Below are positions 12,276 through 23,674 of a DNA stretch of 64,000 nt, piece by piece. A program made the position numbers and the translations under genes. The DNA is taken from assembly GCA_025917655.1 (NCBI GenBank), contig CP084613.1, forward strand, positions 3,784,001-3,848,000, written 5' to 3'. Origin of the DNA: Chlorella sorokiniana (taxonomy: Eukaryota > Chlorophyta > Trebouxiophyceae > Chlorellales > Chlorellaceae). How positions within the stretch are numbered: position 1 is the first letter of the stretch; the number at the start of each line of letters is the position of its first letter. The notes under the pieces were generated by a model. The model made no database searches and had not been told where the DNA came from. It saw only the letters and a program-made list of their open reading frames with translations.

Positions 12276-15200
12276 TCACGTCTTCAGCGCGGCCTTCTTC
12301 ACGCGGTCCACCGTGCGAACGTACTCCTTGGCCTGCTGCGAGAAGCGGCGCGCGCGTCGTCCCCGTCTGCACCTTCCTCTTCACCACCTGCACCACGTCC
12401 TCGTCCTCCAGGCGGTGAGACAGGCCACACCTGCGCCGGGGACGGGCGGCGGCAGGGGACGCGTGGTGGGCCGGGCACCTCTGATGAGCGGGGCGGCAGG
12501 CTCCGGCAGGCAGCTGGGGTGGGCTGCACTCTGCGCGGCCAGGCCGCCAGGGCTGCTGCTCGGACCGCGGGCCTGGGCCAGCGCCCGGAAGCGGGGTCAG
12601 GGCGGCGCACCGCTGCGGCGTGTGCTTGGAGGAGGTGCCCCAGACGAGCGCGTACTGGAACTCGCGCAGCAGGCTTTTGTGGATCATCTCGCACAGGTTC
12701 TGGATGGTGGTGCCGCCGCGGTCCTCGCTGCGGGGGACCATCGGCGGGGGGGGGGGGGGGGGTGAAGGCGGGTGAGAGGAGGGCGTGCAAGCGTGCTGCT
12801 GGCAAGCGGGCGTGTTAGGAAGAGTGGCAGAAGGCGCATGAGGCATCGGAAGGGCAGCGGGGTGGGTTGGGTGACGGGCAGGACCAGACGGAGGGGGAAG
12901 AGGGCGGGGGCCGTGTTTCAGCAGCACCAGCGCGCCATAACTGGCCCCCTGGCCGTTCACAAGCTGAAACCGCAGGCACACAGTGGGACCTCCTCCTGCC
13001 CACCTGAGCACCACGGGGTCTGAAAAGTCCGGCTTGTTGCCCACCTTCTTGGTGTACACGCGCACCAGGCCCTGCCAAGTCACGCAAGAATGGCGATACA
13101 GTGGGTGGACAGGGCGGGGGAAGGTTGGGGAGGGGGACGCGGCACAGCTCCGCCCACACATCTACTCAAAGCAGGCACCCATCCCCCGTACACAAAACCC
13201 ACCATCATATCCCAGATGCGGGCCAGAAGGCCATCGAAATTGAGCTTCTGGTAGCAGGAGATGGGGATGGAGTGGGGCCGCCGCGCAATCTCATCAACCT
13301 CCTCCATTGAGCACACGTCGATCTTGTTGTACACGTACAGGCCTGTTGAGCGGCGGTACAGCAGCACAGCGGTACATCATATCCACAGGTGCGCAAAAAC
13401 ATCCACAGACGGGGCTGGGCGGTCCCGCGGATGCCAGCCACCCCTGCCTTCGCCAGCACAGCCCTCCCGCCCTGTCTTGTTCGGCAGCGCTGACGCGTGC
13501 TCACACTTGACGTATCGCCGGTTGCCCTCAATCACATCAATGAGATCATCCACGGTTGAGTCCTCCTTGAAGAGCAGGTCGCAGTTGTGGATCTTGTACT
13601 CCTGCAGACGGGGGGAACGGGGGAGGAGGGGGGGCGCGGGGGCGGGGGCGCAGGGCAGGTCAGGGGTGGCGAGACAGGGATACAACGCGCCTGCAGCGAG
13701 TACCTGCCCCACCGAGGCGGAGGGAGTGGTCTGGCAGAAGTTGGGCCGCGGCTAGGCAGGCGGCGAGTGAGGGGCGCTGAAAGGGCCCCCTCTAGTAAAA
13801 AAGGGCCGCACTCCAACGCGCATCGCTTGCCCCGCACGCGCGCGTGCCCCCGGCCGGGAGCAAGCAATGGCGTGCCTGCAGGATGCGCTGGATGGTGCGG
13901 TCGTCCAGGTTGGTGAGGGGCAGCATGGAGTTGATGGCGATGCCGCCCGTCTTCTTCTTCTTGAACGTGACGTTGGGGGCGGCGGTTCAGGCGGATGCCC
14001 ACCTGGAGGGCGCGGGGCGCGGGGGGAGGGTTAACAACTCTTGGAGGAAAGGTTCTCCAGAGGGCACGTTGCGATTATGCACTCCATTGCTTCTGGGTCT
14101 GCTGCCGAAGCGCTAGGCACGCCTCCAGATGCAGCTCAACCGTGCGGAGCACACAGCAGCGGGCGGCAGCGGGCGCCTACCGCCTCTAGCTCTCGCGTCA
14201 GGATCTCTCGGTGGTAGTGCGGTTTGCCCGCGTCAAGCACCATGAGCAGCAGGTCGGCGGATTTGCACACGGCGATGACCTGGCGGCCGCGGCCGCGCCC
14301 TCCGCCGCTCCTCGATGATGCCGGGCAGATCCAGCAGCTGGATCTTGGCGTCGTTGTAGTGGATGACGCCCTGGACAGGGGGCGAGGGGGCAGGGCAAGA
14401 AAGTGACCGTGTGTTTCAATTGTGAAGGAGAAGGGGGAGGCAAGCTTGCAGCGGTGTGGCCCTGGACAATGGGCCAGACACGCGCGCGGCATACCGGGAT
14501 GCAGGTGAGCGTGGTGAACTCGTAGCCAGCTGCCTCCGAGGTGGTCCCCGTCAGCTCGGTCAGCAGCGTGGATTTTCCCACTGCAGGGTGGGGGCCAGCA
14601 GTGGGCAGAGGGTGTGCAGCATGGGTCAGGCGGCTGCCCTGGAACCCGCGGGGCCCGAGGGGGGAGGGGGCGCTGGTGCAAGAGCGCCTCGACTGCGCCC
14701 CCACGGCAGCTCAGGCACGCCGGCGGGCCGCCGCAGCGCACACCCGAGGGGAAGCCGATCAGCGCCACGCGGCCATCACCGTACTTTTGCACCTCGAAGC
14801 CCTCGCCGCCGCTCCCCCTGTCTGCAGCATGGGAACGGCAGCATCCCAAAGTGGGCAAGCTTGGCGAGGCGGCGGCTGGCTGCGGGCAGGGTTTGGTCGG
14901 TGTGCCCAGGCCACCGGGGTGGGGTCCCACCTTTGGCGGTTCCTGCAGCTGCGTGCGCAGCTTGGCCAGCTTGGCCTTCAAGGTGCCGAGGTGGTACCTG
15001 GAGCACGGGAAACAACAGCGGCCCCACAACGTCGGGTGACCTTGCTGAGGGGGCATAGAACCAAACCCACTCGCCGACAAATGACTGCAGCTGTGCGAAA
15101 GCAACCGTATCCCTCACTCTGTGGCCTTGTTCTTCTGAGTCCGCGCCATCTGCGCAAGGAGCAGGAGGGCAAGGTCAGGGTTGAAACCTGGCAGCACATG

Positions 15201-15277
15201 GCGTGGTGCAAGCCATGCAGCTAGTGCTGGGCTCTCACCTCAAACTCGATCTCCTTGATTTTCTCTAGGATTCCCAT
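12276..15277 (-). CDS. DRG: Developmentally regulated GTP-binding protein (DRG family)
   Basis: A translation-associated TRAFAC GTPase. Exons: 15239-15277, 15118-15149, 14931-14997, 14744-14817, 14495-14580, 14181-14370, 13876-14002, 13505-13601, 13203-13342, 13004-13071, 12611-12727 and 12276-12430. The N-terminal helix is [20 protein letters not shown]. Then come the P-loop GFPSVGKST (split by an intron), switch I TTLTCIPG, the G3 motif [10 protein letters not shown], the G4 motif YNKIDV, and the TGS-like C-terminal domain with [20 protein letters not shown]. The sequence resembles plant DRG and animal DRG2 more than DRG1, from memory. One-base slips lie at the start of exon 4, twice in exon 6, once in exon 7 and twice in the last exon. 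The intron after exon 7 has a GC donor. Confidence 0.95.
12746..12762. repeat. Poly-G tract of 17
   Basis: An uninterrupted run of 17 G in a DRG intron, just upstream (in transcript order) of the exon starting at 12727. Confidence 0.95.
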
Positions 15278-15726
15278 GGTTTCAAGTTGTTCCTAAGCAC
15301 ACCGGGACTCCGGAACCACGGGTAAACTCAACACACGGCCAGAAACCTGCCGCCCCCTGAGCCGCCGTCGCCGCCAGCCCCTCTGCTGGATTGCTGACGG
15401 CCCTGTCGCACGCTCAATCTTCTTGAGAGCCTCTGCCAGAAAATCAGTGAAGTTTAAAGCCGCAAGGGGGCCCGAGCGTCTACAGGCAGCGATGCCGGCC
15501 GAAGAGGGGATGGGCTCGTGTTGAGTGCAGCCTTGGTTACTTAATGTTAAGACGCAATGGCAGAGCTGATCAGCCAGGCCTAAAGACGATGCCTTAGTCA
15601 GCTTAAGGCACATGTATTGCCTTGTACCCAGGCCCAGCATGCCTAAAATACACATACGGGCCCATCTTGCGGCCCGATCGACTTCCCGTGGACTCCAATT
15701 GATAATTTAGATCCCTACGCAACGAC
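15278..15726. other. Intergenic region between divergent genes
   Basis: About 450 bases between the DRG start and the plastid protease start. No exon or RNA gene recognised. Confidence 0.4.
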
Positions 15727-17625
15727 ATGGCTGTTTCCGGTCGATTGCTGCTCTCTCAACTCCCACGGGGGCTGCGGAACAGTCAGACACGCTCCGACCG
15801 ACATGCTCCAACCTGCGGATGCCTTCACGGTGGACGCCATCGCGCAGCAGCCATCACCAAGCAATGTGGCAGCGGCGGCAGCGGCAGGGCAGCAGGCACC
15901 GTGGGGCGGCTGTGGTAACACACAGCAGCGGCAGCAGCAGCACAGCCGCCCCTCCAGAGCTGCGTGAGCAGCTGCAGCAACTCGACAAGCTGCTTCAAAG
16001 GGACGGAGTGCAGGAAGAGGCGCAGGCCACTGGCTTGGCGTCGTCGCTGGCGGAAGGGGGGCCCTGCGGGCGTTTGGCAAGGCGCGCCAGGCACGTGCAG
16101 GGCCTGCAGCCGCTGCCTTCATGCAGCTTGCCCTGCAGTCCCTTCATTCTCTGCGCAAAAGCAATGCTCTCATTGCCTTCTTGCAATCTTAACCAGCGCG
16201 TCACCCAGCACCCAGCTCCACACCGCGCCTGCAGGTGCCCAAGCGGGCGTACACGTTGGAAGAGCTGCGCCTCAATCGCATCCAGCCGGAGCAGTTCCTG
16301 GCGCCCAGCGACGCCACGCTGTCGGGCGTGCGCAACGTGCTGCAGGGCGGCTACCTGGCGGGCCTCACTGCCGCCTACTTTGCGCATGCCCTGGACCTCG
16401 CAGGCATTGTGCAGGCGCGCGGCAGCCGCCGCCCCGCGGACTCCTTCCACCTGTTGTTTTGCCTGAATCCTGCCCTGCATTTTTTATAATCTACATGCTT
16501 CTCCAATACTACTAACAGTCACGCATCCCTGGTTGCACCGCCTGCCCGTATCTCGCAGGTCGTGGCCGCCACCGCCTTCCTGCTGGCTGCCGACCAGGTG
16601 GGCGCGGGCGGCGGCGTGGAGGCGCTGCTGGTCGACACGGCGGGCCGCGCGGTGAACGGCAGCTACGCCCGGCGCGTGGCGCTGCACGAGGCGGGGCACT
16701 TCCTGGTGGCCTACCTGCTGGGCCTGCTGCCACGTGCCTACACCCTCTCCTCTCTCGACCTCTTCGTCAGGTGGGGAGGGGGTGGTCGGGGCTAGGAGGG
16801 CCAGTGCAGTGCTGCCTTGGTGGCACCTAATGACAGGGGGCATGGTGGCTGCATGCGCGTTGATTGCACCGAAGTTTCGGGAGCGTTCCTTTGCTGGCGG
16901 GACCTTGAATGCCCAGCCAGCACGGGAGCACATGTGGCGGCCTGGCCATGCCCCCACGTCAAGACACGCCAGCCTGCCGTCGTCGCTTGGTGCACCTACA
17001 TGGGGCCCTCCCCCGGTCTCTTTCTCTCACCCCATCACTACGTATCGCACTTGCGCAGGACGCGGCAGCTGAATGTGCAGGCGGGCACCCAGTTCTGCGA
17101 CGCCGCCTTCCAGGCTGAGGTGGCCAGCGGTCGGCTGAGCAGCTCCAGCCTGGACACGTATGCATGCGTGGCGCTGGCGGGGTGGCCACAGAGTGGCTGC
17201 GCTTTGGCCGCGCCGAGGGCGGGCTGGCGGACGTGCAGCAGCTGGACCGGCTGCTGCAGGCGCTGCGTTTCTCTCAGGTGGGCCCCATAGGGGGATGGAG
17301 CGCTGATGTCAACACCGGGACGCAACACGGCTGCAACCTGCTGCATCAAAGATGCACTGCGCTGTCGGCGCCCCTGGAACGCTGCAGCTGCATGGGCAGC
17401 TACCTCCTTCTCCCTTCCATGCTGTTGTTCACAACCGCCCACCAATGCCCAACGGCAGGCCAAGGCGGATGCCCAGGTCCGCTGGGCGGTGCTCAATGTG
17501 GTGACCCTGCTGCGCCGCCATGAGGCCACGCACAACGCGCTGGCGGCGGCCATGCAGCGGGGCGCCTCAGTGGGGAGTGCATCGCGGTCATCGAGCAGCA
17601 GCTGGCGGGGAGCGAGGACGTGTAA
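15727..17625 (+). CDS. VIR3-type plastid M41-like metalloprotease without an AAA domain
   Basis: Matches, from memory, the Arabidopsis VIR3/At5g27290 family: chloroplast proteins with an FtsH-type protease domain but no ATPase. Exons: about 15727-16090, 16235-16408 (or 16414), 16559-16770, 17059-17277 and 17459-17625. The core begins ARQ-VPKRAYTLEELRLN across the first junction. A hydrophobic stretch follows, then RVALHEAGHFLVAYLLG with the zinc motif HEAGH, then PRAYTLSSLDLF, LNVQAGTQFCD, CVALAGVATEWLRFG and QVRWAVLNVVTLLRRHEA. The N-terminus is uncertain: ATGs at 15727 and 15819 lie in different frames. Single G residues appear missing at 16056-16061, 17179-17182 and 17572-17575. Intron 1 has a GC donor. 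TGTAA signals occur at the stop codon and at 17750-17754. Confidence 0.86.
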
Positions 17626-17797
17626 TGAGTAGAGGAAGCGACGCCCGGTTGATCTGTGCTCCCGACACCCACGCTGGCCAATCGCTACAGAATGATGATG
17701 CTCAAACCCCGTTGACCAAACCCCGCTGGATGTCCAACGCAATCTGCTGTGTAACATATGTGCTTGATGCCCTTGTTATGCCTGAGCAGGGGTGCAG

Positions 17798-17802
17798 TTA
17801 CA
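17798..17802 (-). terminator. TGTAA poly(A) signal of the bL9 gene
   Basis: About 90 bases past the bL9 stop on the minus strand. Confidence 0.6.
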
Positions 17803-17888
17803 GGGCTGAAAGGGGCCCGTGTTCGTGGGAAAGAAGAACAGAGAAAGAGCTGTGGTTGCTGCTGCAAGCTGACGAGAGGACGTCCAGC

Positions 17889-19152
17889 TTAGTTGGGCTG
17901 CTTCTGGACGACAACACGGAAGCTGCCAACAACCTCGGGGTGCAGCTTGACTGCAGGGCAGGAGGGACATTGGCATGCCGCTCAGCAGCGGTTCAAACCA
18001 GAGCAGCACGCGTGCCCTAGCTACATCCCCCGCCCCCAGCAAACACGATGTGAGGGTCGCATCACTGCACATCCCAAGCCGGCAGACAGGTTGCTGGACA
18101 GAACACAAATAGGGCAAACGGCGGCGGAGGAGCTCACCCGTGGCCTCGTAAGTGCCCAGGCTCTTGATCTCGGGCAGCGTGACCGCCTTCTTGTCCAGCT
18201 CGCGCCCCGTCTGCATCTTGATGGCCTCCACCACCTCCACCGCGGTCACGCTGCCAAAGATGGCGTCGCCCTCGCCCACCTTCTTCTTGATGATGAACTT
18301 GCCGATGGTGGCCAGTGCGGTGGCCTGGGCGACGTGGGATGGGGAGCACTGACCGCTTCAGCGCTGCCTCGCAAAGTTGAAGTGCATGACAGCGGGGCGA
18401 CGGCAAAGCTTCCCAGCCAAGCCGAGCTTGCCCACGCGGGCAGCTCTTGCCCAAACAGGCGGCTCTCGCAGCGTGTCAAACCCACCATGGCCTGCGCCTT
18501 GGCCTTCTCCTCCAGGCGCAGCCGCTCCTCCTCCTCCAGCTTGCGCCTGATCGCCTCCAGGATGCCCGCGTCAGCAAAGGCTGCCAGCCCCTGTGGCTGC
18601 AGGTAGTTGCGCCAGTAGCCCACCGGCACGCTCTTCAGGCTGCCCTCAGAGCCCAGCCCGGGCACATCCTGCTTCAGCACCACCTGCGCAATGCAGAAGT
18701 AACAACAGCCATACAGTGACCGTAGCATTGGATGGCAGACCAGACTGCAGACCGCTTTGGGCGGGATAGCCAGCCAAGCAACAGCCGCACCTGCGCCTTC
18801 TTCTGCACCCGCTTCTGCGCCACCACATGGAAAGCTGTGCGGCTTGCTGCGCTGCTGCTGGGGGCCTTGAAAGCCTGCACGCTGCTCTTGCACTGTGGGC
18901 GGCAGGCGGCGACAGCGGGTGGCACTGTCAGGTGGGACGTCTCCACAGAATGGCGGCTCTGCCCGTTACAATGGCATCAATAGGCTTGCTGGCTGCAGAC
19001 TGTCCTCGGCAGCGGCCAGAACAGTGCCGAGCCTCCATGCCTTATCCCGCCTCGCTTGTGAACCGCACTACATAGCACATTGCACCTAATAGGATATCAA
19101 GGCAGCAGGAAACACTCACGCTGAGGCTGCTGCCGGCAAGAGTGCCCTGCAT
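17889..19152 (-). CDS. RPL9: Plastid 50S ribosomal protein bL9
   Basis: Exons 19120-19152, 18791-18892, 18486-18683, 18138-18324 and 17889-17950 give 193 residues with no frame slip. The first exon encodes only MQGTLAGSSLS; with exon 2 (CKSSVQAFKAPSSSAASRTA) it makes a typical chloroplast transit peptide. The bL9 N-domain follows: KQDVPGLGSEGSLKSVPVGYWRNYL and LQPQGLAAFAD. After it comes the long linking helix (EAIRRKLEEEERLRLEEKAK), then the C-domain beginning ALATIGKFIIKKK and ending RVVVQKQPN. It binds 23S rRNA in the plastid ribosome. It is divergent from HYPK with about 500 bases between starts. Confidence 0.95.
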
Positions 19153-19649
19153 GGTGTGCTGGCTGTATCAAACACCTGCGCCGGCTGTTCCGCTGTGGCT
19201 AATTGGCGGCTGCAGCAGAAGTCATGCACAATGCGCCTTGCTTGTGGTCGATGGGCAAGGGGCGGTGGAAGGTCCGCCTCGCTGGCAGTGCTGGGCCTGC
19301 CTCTTCCGCTCTCCTTCCTCGGTTCTTCATTTGCTGATATACATTGCAAAGGTTCTCTTAACTCGACCACACCCTGTTGAAGCGTCATTGCTTGCTTCTC
19401 GCCTGCTCAGGCTGCCTGCAAGAAGAGGGCAGAGGTCTTCGGGTAGGGATCCTATCGAGCTTGTGCATGCATGCGTTTAGCTACGAGGATGTGTTGCCTG
19501 GGTGCCCGGTTGCACACCTCCTTGTGCAGCACCGCCTGGCGCCTGCCCGCCACCAGGCTGTTTGCCCTGGGCTCATGGATAACTTTCCGTTGCAGGTTTA
19601 CTGACGTAGTGGTTTACTGTAAAAGCGCCCAGCAGCACAAAAGCACGCG
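19153..19649. other. Intergenic region between divergent genes
   Basis: Shared upstream region of bL9 and HYPK. No coding exon recognised. Confidence 0.4.
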
Positions 19650-20096
19650 ATGGGGGAGGAGGGCGAGGAGCAGAAGCCGCAGACGCGTGAGGCGGGCGAG
19701 GCGGCGGCGGCGATGGACAAGGTGACCGACTTTGCTGAGGAGAAGGAGATGCGGGCCAACGTGGACAAGAGCAAGGTGCAGCAGGCAATGCAGAAGCTGG
19801 CGGCAGAGCAGGCGGCGCGCAAAGAGGTGCAGCGGCAGCGCGAGCGCGAGCTGGCAGCGGTGAAGGTGGGCAGGGTGGGCCGCATGGTGGTTGTTCACCA
19901 TCGACAGCTGCATACGTGCATGTTTTGCCTCAAAGGATGAGGGGGCGCATGCGTATCACTGCTGCTGCAGGTGCAGAAGGCGGACGTTGAGCTGGTTGCC
20001 AGCCAGTTTGACCTGGACCCGAAGCGGGCTGAGCGCTGCCTGCGGGAGGCTAAAGGAGACGTCAAGGCCGCACTGCAGTCGCTGCTCAAAGTTTGA
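19650..20096 (+). CDS. HYPK: HYPK-like NatA-associated chaperone (huntingtin-interacting protein K family)
   Basis: Two exons (19650-19865, 19971-20096) encode 113 residues in clean phase. An acidic, disordered start is followed by VTDFAEEKEMRANVDKS, a charged helix (KLAAEQAARKEVQRQRER) and a C-terminal UBA-like domain beginning KADVELVASQFDLDPKRA and ending VKAALQSLLKV. This is the HYPK layout, in which the UBA domain docks on the NAA15 subunit of the N-terminal acetyltransferase NatA and modulates it. Length fits the family (about 110-130 residues). The TGTAA signal sits 9 bases past the stop, so the 3' UTR is very short. Confidence 0.93.
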
Positions 20097-20638
20097 CAAG
20101 CTCATGTAATTCGCTTTTCCCAAACTGTGTTGGCTGCCGACGTGTGAATCAGGGCGGACACGGCAGCCGGCGAGTGGCGGCGTTGCTTCGGGAACAGGAT
20201 TGCAGCAGACCATATTGACCGGCCTCTGGCCGTGTCACTTCATGTGCAACGAGTACGTGTGAGAGCCCATACAATGCAAGTGACACTGAAACTCTTGTCG
20301 GCCAGCGGCAGGACATGTGACTTTGGGCAGGCAGGACAACGAAGGCCAACATGGGGGAAAAGCAACGTCGTGTCTTGGCAAGATCACGCACAGCCAAAGA
20401 TCGTATTGCTGTCATTGTTCCTTGCGGGGCTGTAGGTTGCGGAAGCCCTGGCTTATGACTGCACAACGGGAGAGCGCGAGCCCTCGGAAGCGCTCGACAG
20501 GATATATGCGGCGCGCACGCAGAGCATACGCCGCGTGAGGCCTTACGCGGCGTTATACCGACCTGGCCCCGTGCCGCCCCCGCCTACACTGAGCTACCTG
20601 ACTTGGCGGCTGCGGAGCCTGGCGGCCGGGTGCCTCCC
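20097..20638. other. Intergenic region, tandem genes
   Basis: Contains the HYPK poly(A) signal and the upstream region of the J-domain gene. A short 5' exon of that gene cannot be excluded. Confidence 0.4.
20105..20109 (+). terminator. TGTAA poly(A) signal of HYPK
   Basis: Nine bases downstream of the HYPK stop codon. Confidence 0.7.
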
Positions 20639-23335
20639 ATGAATGGCACAGGCGGCCTGGGGGCACCATGGCCACGCCCTGAACCGTTGCCACCCTCCCT
20701 TGAAATCCTGCTTCAAGAGGCTTGGTGGGGCGTCAGGCAATTCCCCGCCGCTGCAGTGCCTGCAGCGGACGCGGCTGCGCTAGATGCTCACTTGGAGGTG
20801 CTGGACAGCCGTTGGTGGGGCACTCAGAGCAGCAGCAGCGGCGTAACAGCCAGGGGCAGCAGGACTGCCGCAGAGCATCATGCATTGCCAGGGGAGCAGC
20901 ACAGGGGTGACGCCAACCCGGCCCGGTTTGGCTGGTGGAGCTGGTTGCTGGCCAGGCTGAGCCATGGCAGGCAAACGGCACCAGCGCAGGCTGTTGAGCA
21001 GAAGCGAGGGAACGGTCGCAGAGCTGCCAGGACTGGCTCGTTTACGCACCCCAGCCAACTTGGTGGTGGCGCTCCACCGCCGCGCATCCCCCGCCGCCCT
21101 TCGGCACCCAAGCTGCAGCCCCCAAGCACAGCCACCACTGACAATGCGCAGCCTACAGCCCCTGGCCAGCACAGCGAGGCAGCCAAAGGCCGTTCCAGGG
21201 GAGGCAGCATAAAGTCAGCCAATTTTGCTGAGCGGCGGCAGGCATGGCGGCAGCGGTGAGTCGCTGACAAGCACAGTCTCCAGGTTTTCGCACTGCCTGT
21301 CACGTCTGTGTCTGCTTTTGCTTGCGTACTTGCCAACTGCACTTGATGCCCAATGTTTGCAGGATTGAGGCCATCAAGGCCAAGCAAGCAAGCCGTGCTG
21401 CGGCTGGTAGCCACGCCGACCATGTGGCAGCGGGGGCCGCGGCGGGTGGCCGGGTGTTCAGCAGGCATGTCGCCATCCCTATGCCTGCTGGTAGCCGGGC
21501 GAGTGGCAGCGCCGGCAACACGCCCCAAGGGTCGCCGGCCCGCCGCGACCCGGTGCTTGACTCCGTTGCGGCGGCGCTGCCACAGCTGGAGGCGCCACCC
21601 ATCTGGCAGGGGTTCCAGGTGCGTGCTTCTGCAGTTCGAAGGTGGTGGGGCGCAGCTGACAGACCAGTGCGCGGTTGTCCACTTCAGGACATCTCTGCTC
21701 CATGGCTTGCAGACTTCTGAAGCGCCAGCCGACATGGCGGCAGCCTCCGATGAGCACCTGCAGCGATTCCTGCTCCAAGCAGGCTGGGCGGCTGAGGCAG
21801 TGCGCGCCCTGGCTGACCGTGCTGCTCTCGTGGCGGCGGCTGCTCTGTCCAGGTGGGTTGTCATGTTCTGTGGTGGACGTGTTGCACACTTCTGCTTGAT
21901 GATTGGAGCCTCACATGCGTTGCTGCTGTCCAATGCTTGCTGCTTCACCCTCTGCCTCTCTCCCCCACCCTCCACCTTGCCAAATGTTCTCCGCGCTTGG
22001 CTCCCGCCCCCTTGCCGCCCACATTGGTGCCCCGTCTCCCTCCCTTCACCGACGTCTTCTGCACACGTCTCTTGCTGGCCTGCACTCTCCCTGCAGGGGC
22101 GCCTGGGAGGTCGAGCGGGTCATCATGGCGTGCGTGTGGCCTGAGGAGGTGCTGCGCGTGCCGCGGCGCTGCGGCGACGCCGCGGTGCTGCGGGCGGCCT
22201 ACCGCCGAGTCAGCAGGGCGGTTCATCCGGACAAGTGCAGCGCGGGTGAGGCCCGACAACGGGGTGGTCAGTGTGTTTCACTGTGCCCTTGCCTTACACT
22301 TTCTTCTCTCCTTGATTCTGCTGCTTGATGCCATGCCCTGCTGTGTTTTTCTGCAGCTGGCGCGTCGGATGCCCAGAGCATCGTGTCGGACTGCTATGCC
22401 ATGCTGCTCCAGGCAGCCAGCAGCGGCGGCAAGCCGGTTGCATCCATACCTGGCTACCTCAAGCAGCAGCACGCCATGCGAGCCGTTGGTAGCAGCGGCA
22501 GCCTAGCTGGCAGCGTGTGGAACGGGGGGTGGCGGGGGCGACGTAGGCGCCCGACAGGTCCTGCCCAGCAGGCGCAGCCGCCCGGAAGGCCGGCCTCCTT
22601 CTCGCAGGCTGCGCCAGTTGGAGACACTTTGCCAGGCTGGCAGACCATACACTTTAGCGCGGACGGCATCATCTTGGATGATCCCGCCCGTTCCGTGTGT
22701 CGGGAGCTGGTTGTGCACCTCAGCAGGCGGAGCAGCAGGCGGAGGAGCAGCAGGAGCAGCAGCAGGAGCAGCAGGCGGAGCAGCAGGCGGAGCAGCAGGA
22801 GCAGCAGGGCGGAGCGCGGGCGTGGGCGGCCGGCCCAGGGCATTCGCCGTTCTAGCAGCATCAGCTTGGAGCCGCAGCCAGGCTGGACCAACAGCGCTGG
22901 CAGCGGAGAGGCCTGGCAGGAGCGGGCAGAGCTGGGGACAGGCGAGGGTTCGCAGCACGGCTCGCTGGCGTCGATTCGCAGCAGGGCCAGCAGCGCTGGC
23001 AGCTTTGCTTCCCTGCTTGGAGCCACGGCGGGGGCAGCTGGGGCTGCAGGGGCGGACCACCCCCACATCTCTCAGGAGGCGCCTCGCTGCTTGGAGGCAG
23101 CGGCGGCCGGCAGCCCAGCATCCTCCATGCGCCAGACGCACGCGAGGAGGGGCTGTGTTTGCGGAGGACCAGCAGCAGCAGCCTGCACAGCCTCAGTGGC
23201 GGCACCTCAGGGCCCCAGCCGCAACCCCCACCCGGCAGCGTGTCAGCTGCTGCAGGTTCACCTCAGGTACACAGGCGAGAGAAAATCCGCGTGCGCCTCA
23301 AGCTGCGCACTGACGGCCCGAAGCCGCTGCGATGA
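20639..23335 (+). CDS. J-domain protein with long disordered flanks
   Basis: Exons: 20639-21255, 21363-21618, 21713-21852, 22097-22245 and 22357 to about 23335. I recognise only the J-domain: helix I near EEVLRVPRRCGDAAVLRAAY, then RRVSRAVHPDKC with the diagnostic HPD that stimulates Hsp70 ATPase, then AQSIVSDCYAMLLQA, split by an intron after the HPD. The N-terminal 200 residues are Pro/Ala/Arg-rich and unlike known domains. The last exon holds a CAG/GCG/GAG repeat (22721-22811) and Ser/Gly-rich sequence. The C-terminal frame is uncertain: one frame ends KIRVRLKLRTDGPKPLR at a TGA at 23333-23335, but reaching it from the J-domain frame needs a shift. The client and location are unknown. A TGTAA signal lies at 23460-23464. 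Confidence 0.68.
22721..22811 (+). repeat. Trinucleotide-type coding repeat (CAG/GCG/GAG units)
   Basis: An imperfect tandem array in the last exon of the J-domain gene. Its three frames read as Ser/Arg, Gln/Glu/Ala or Ala/Gly tracts, and none contains a stop within the repeat. Confidence 0.85.
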
Positions 23336-23674
23336 GCGGCTGGGTGCTGCGTGTCTGTGTTGTTGTTGGGCCAGCCCATTTTTCCGCACTATTCATTATT
23401 CTGAAACTTATCTGTATTTACGCGTAAAATCAGTTGCCCAAACTGTGATTCTGTATTTTTGTAATATAACCATGCTACATTTCTGGCCGCCACGCCGATG
23501 GCGCCCGGTGTGGCGTGGCGTGCGCAAATGCACAGGTATTGAACAAGCTTTCCGGGGAGGGGCGCTGCCCACGCATTCTTGCGTAGACTTCAACAACTAC
23601 CAAGTTCATAGCTACCGCCTGGGTTGCTTATGATGGCCTAAAGGTGCGACTTTTGGAACAAGGACTTGGCGGCA
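23336..23674. other. Intergenic region, tandem genes
   Basis: Relatively AT-rich stretch holding the TGTAA signal at 23460-23464 for the J-domain gene. No gene seen. Confidence 0.45.

Noticed and set aside
11875-13161. A long minus-strand open frame over the DRG 3' half
   Set aside because: It is the real DRG frame in some exons read straight through introns, not a separate gene.
17985-18005. A GGTTCAAACC box resembling a tRNA T-loop
   Set aside because: The flanks do not form the T-arm stem and no D- or anticodon arm can be drawn. It lies in a bL9 intron.
18944-18946. A longer bL9 start at a GTG within 18674-18946
   Set aside because: It is not an ATG. The separate exon at 19120-19152 supplies an ATG, a proper donor and a typical transit peptide in phase.
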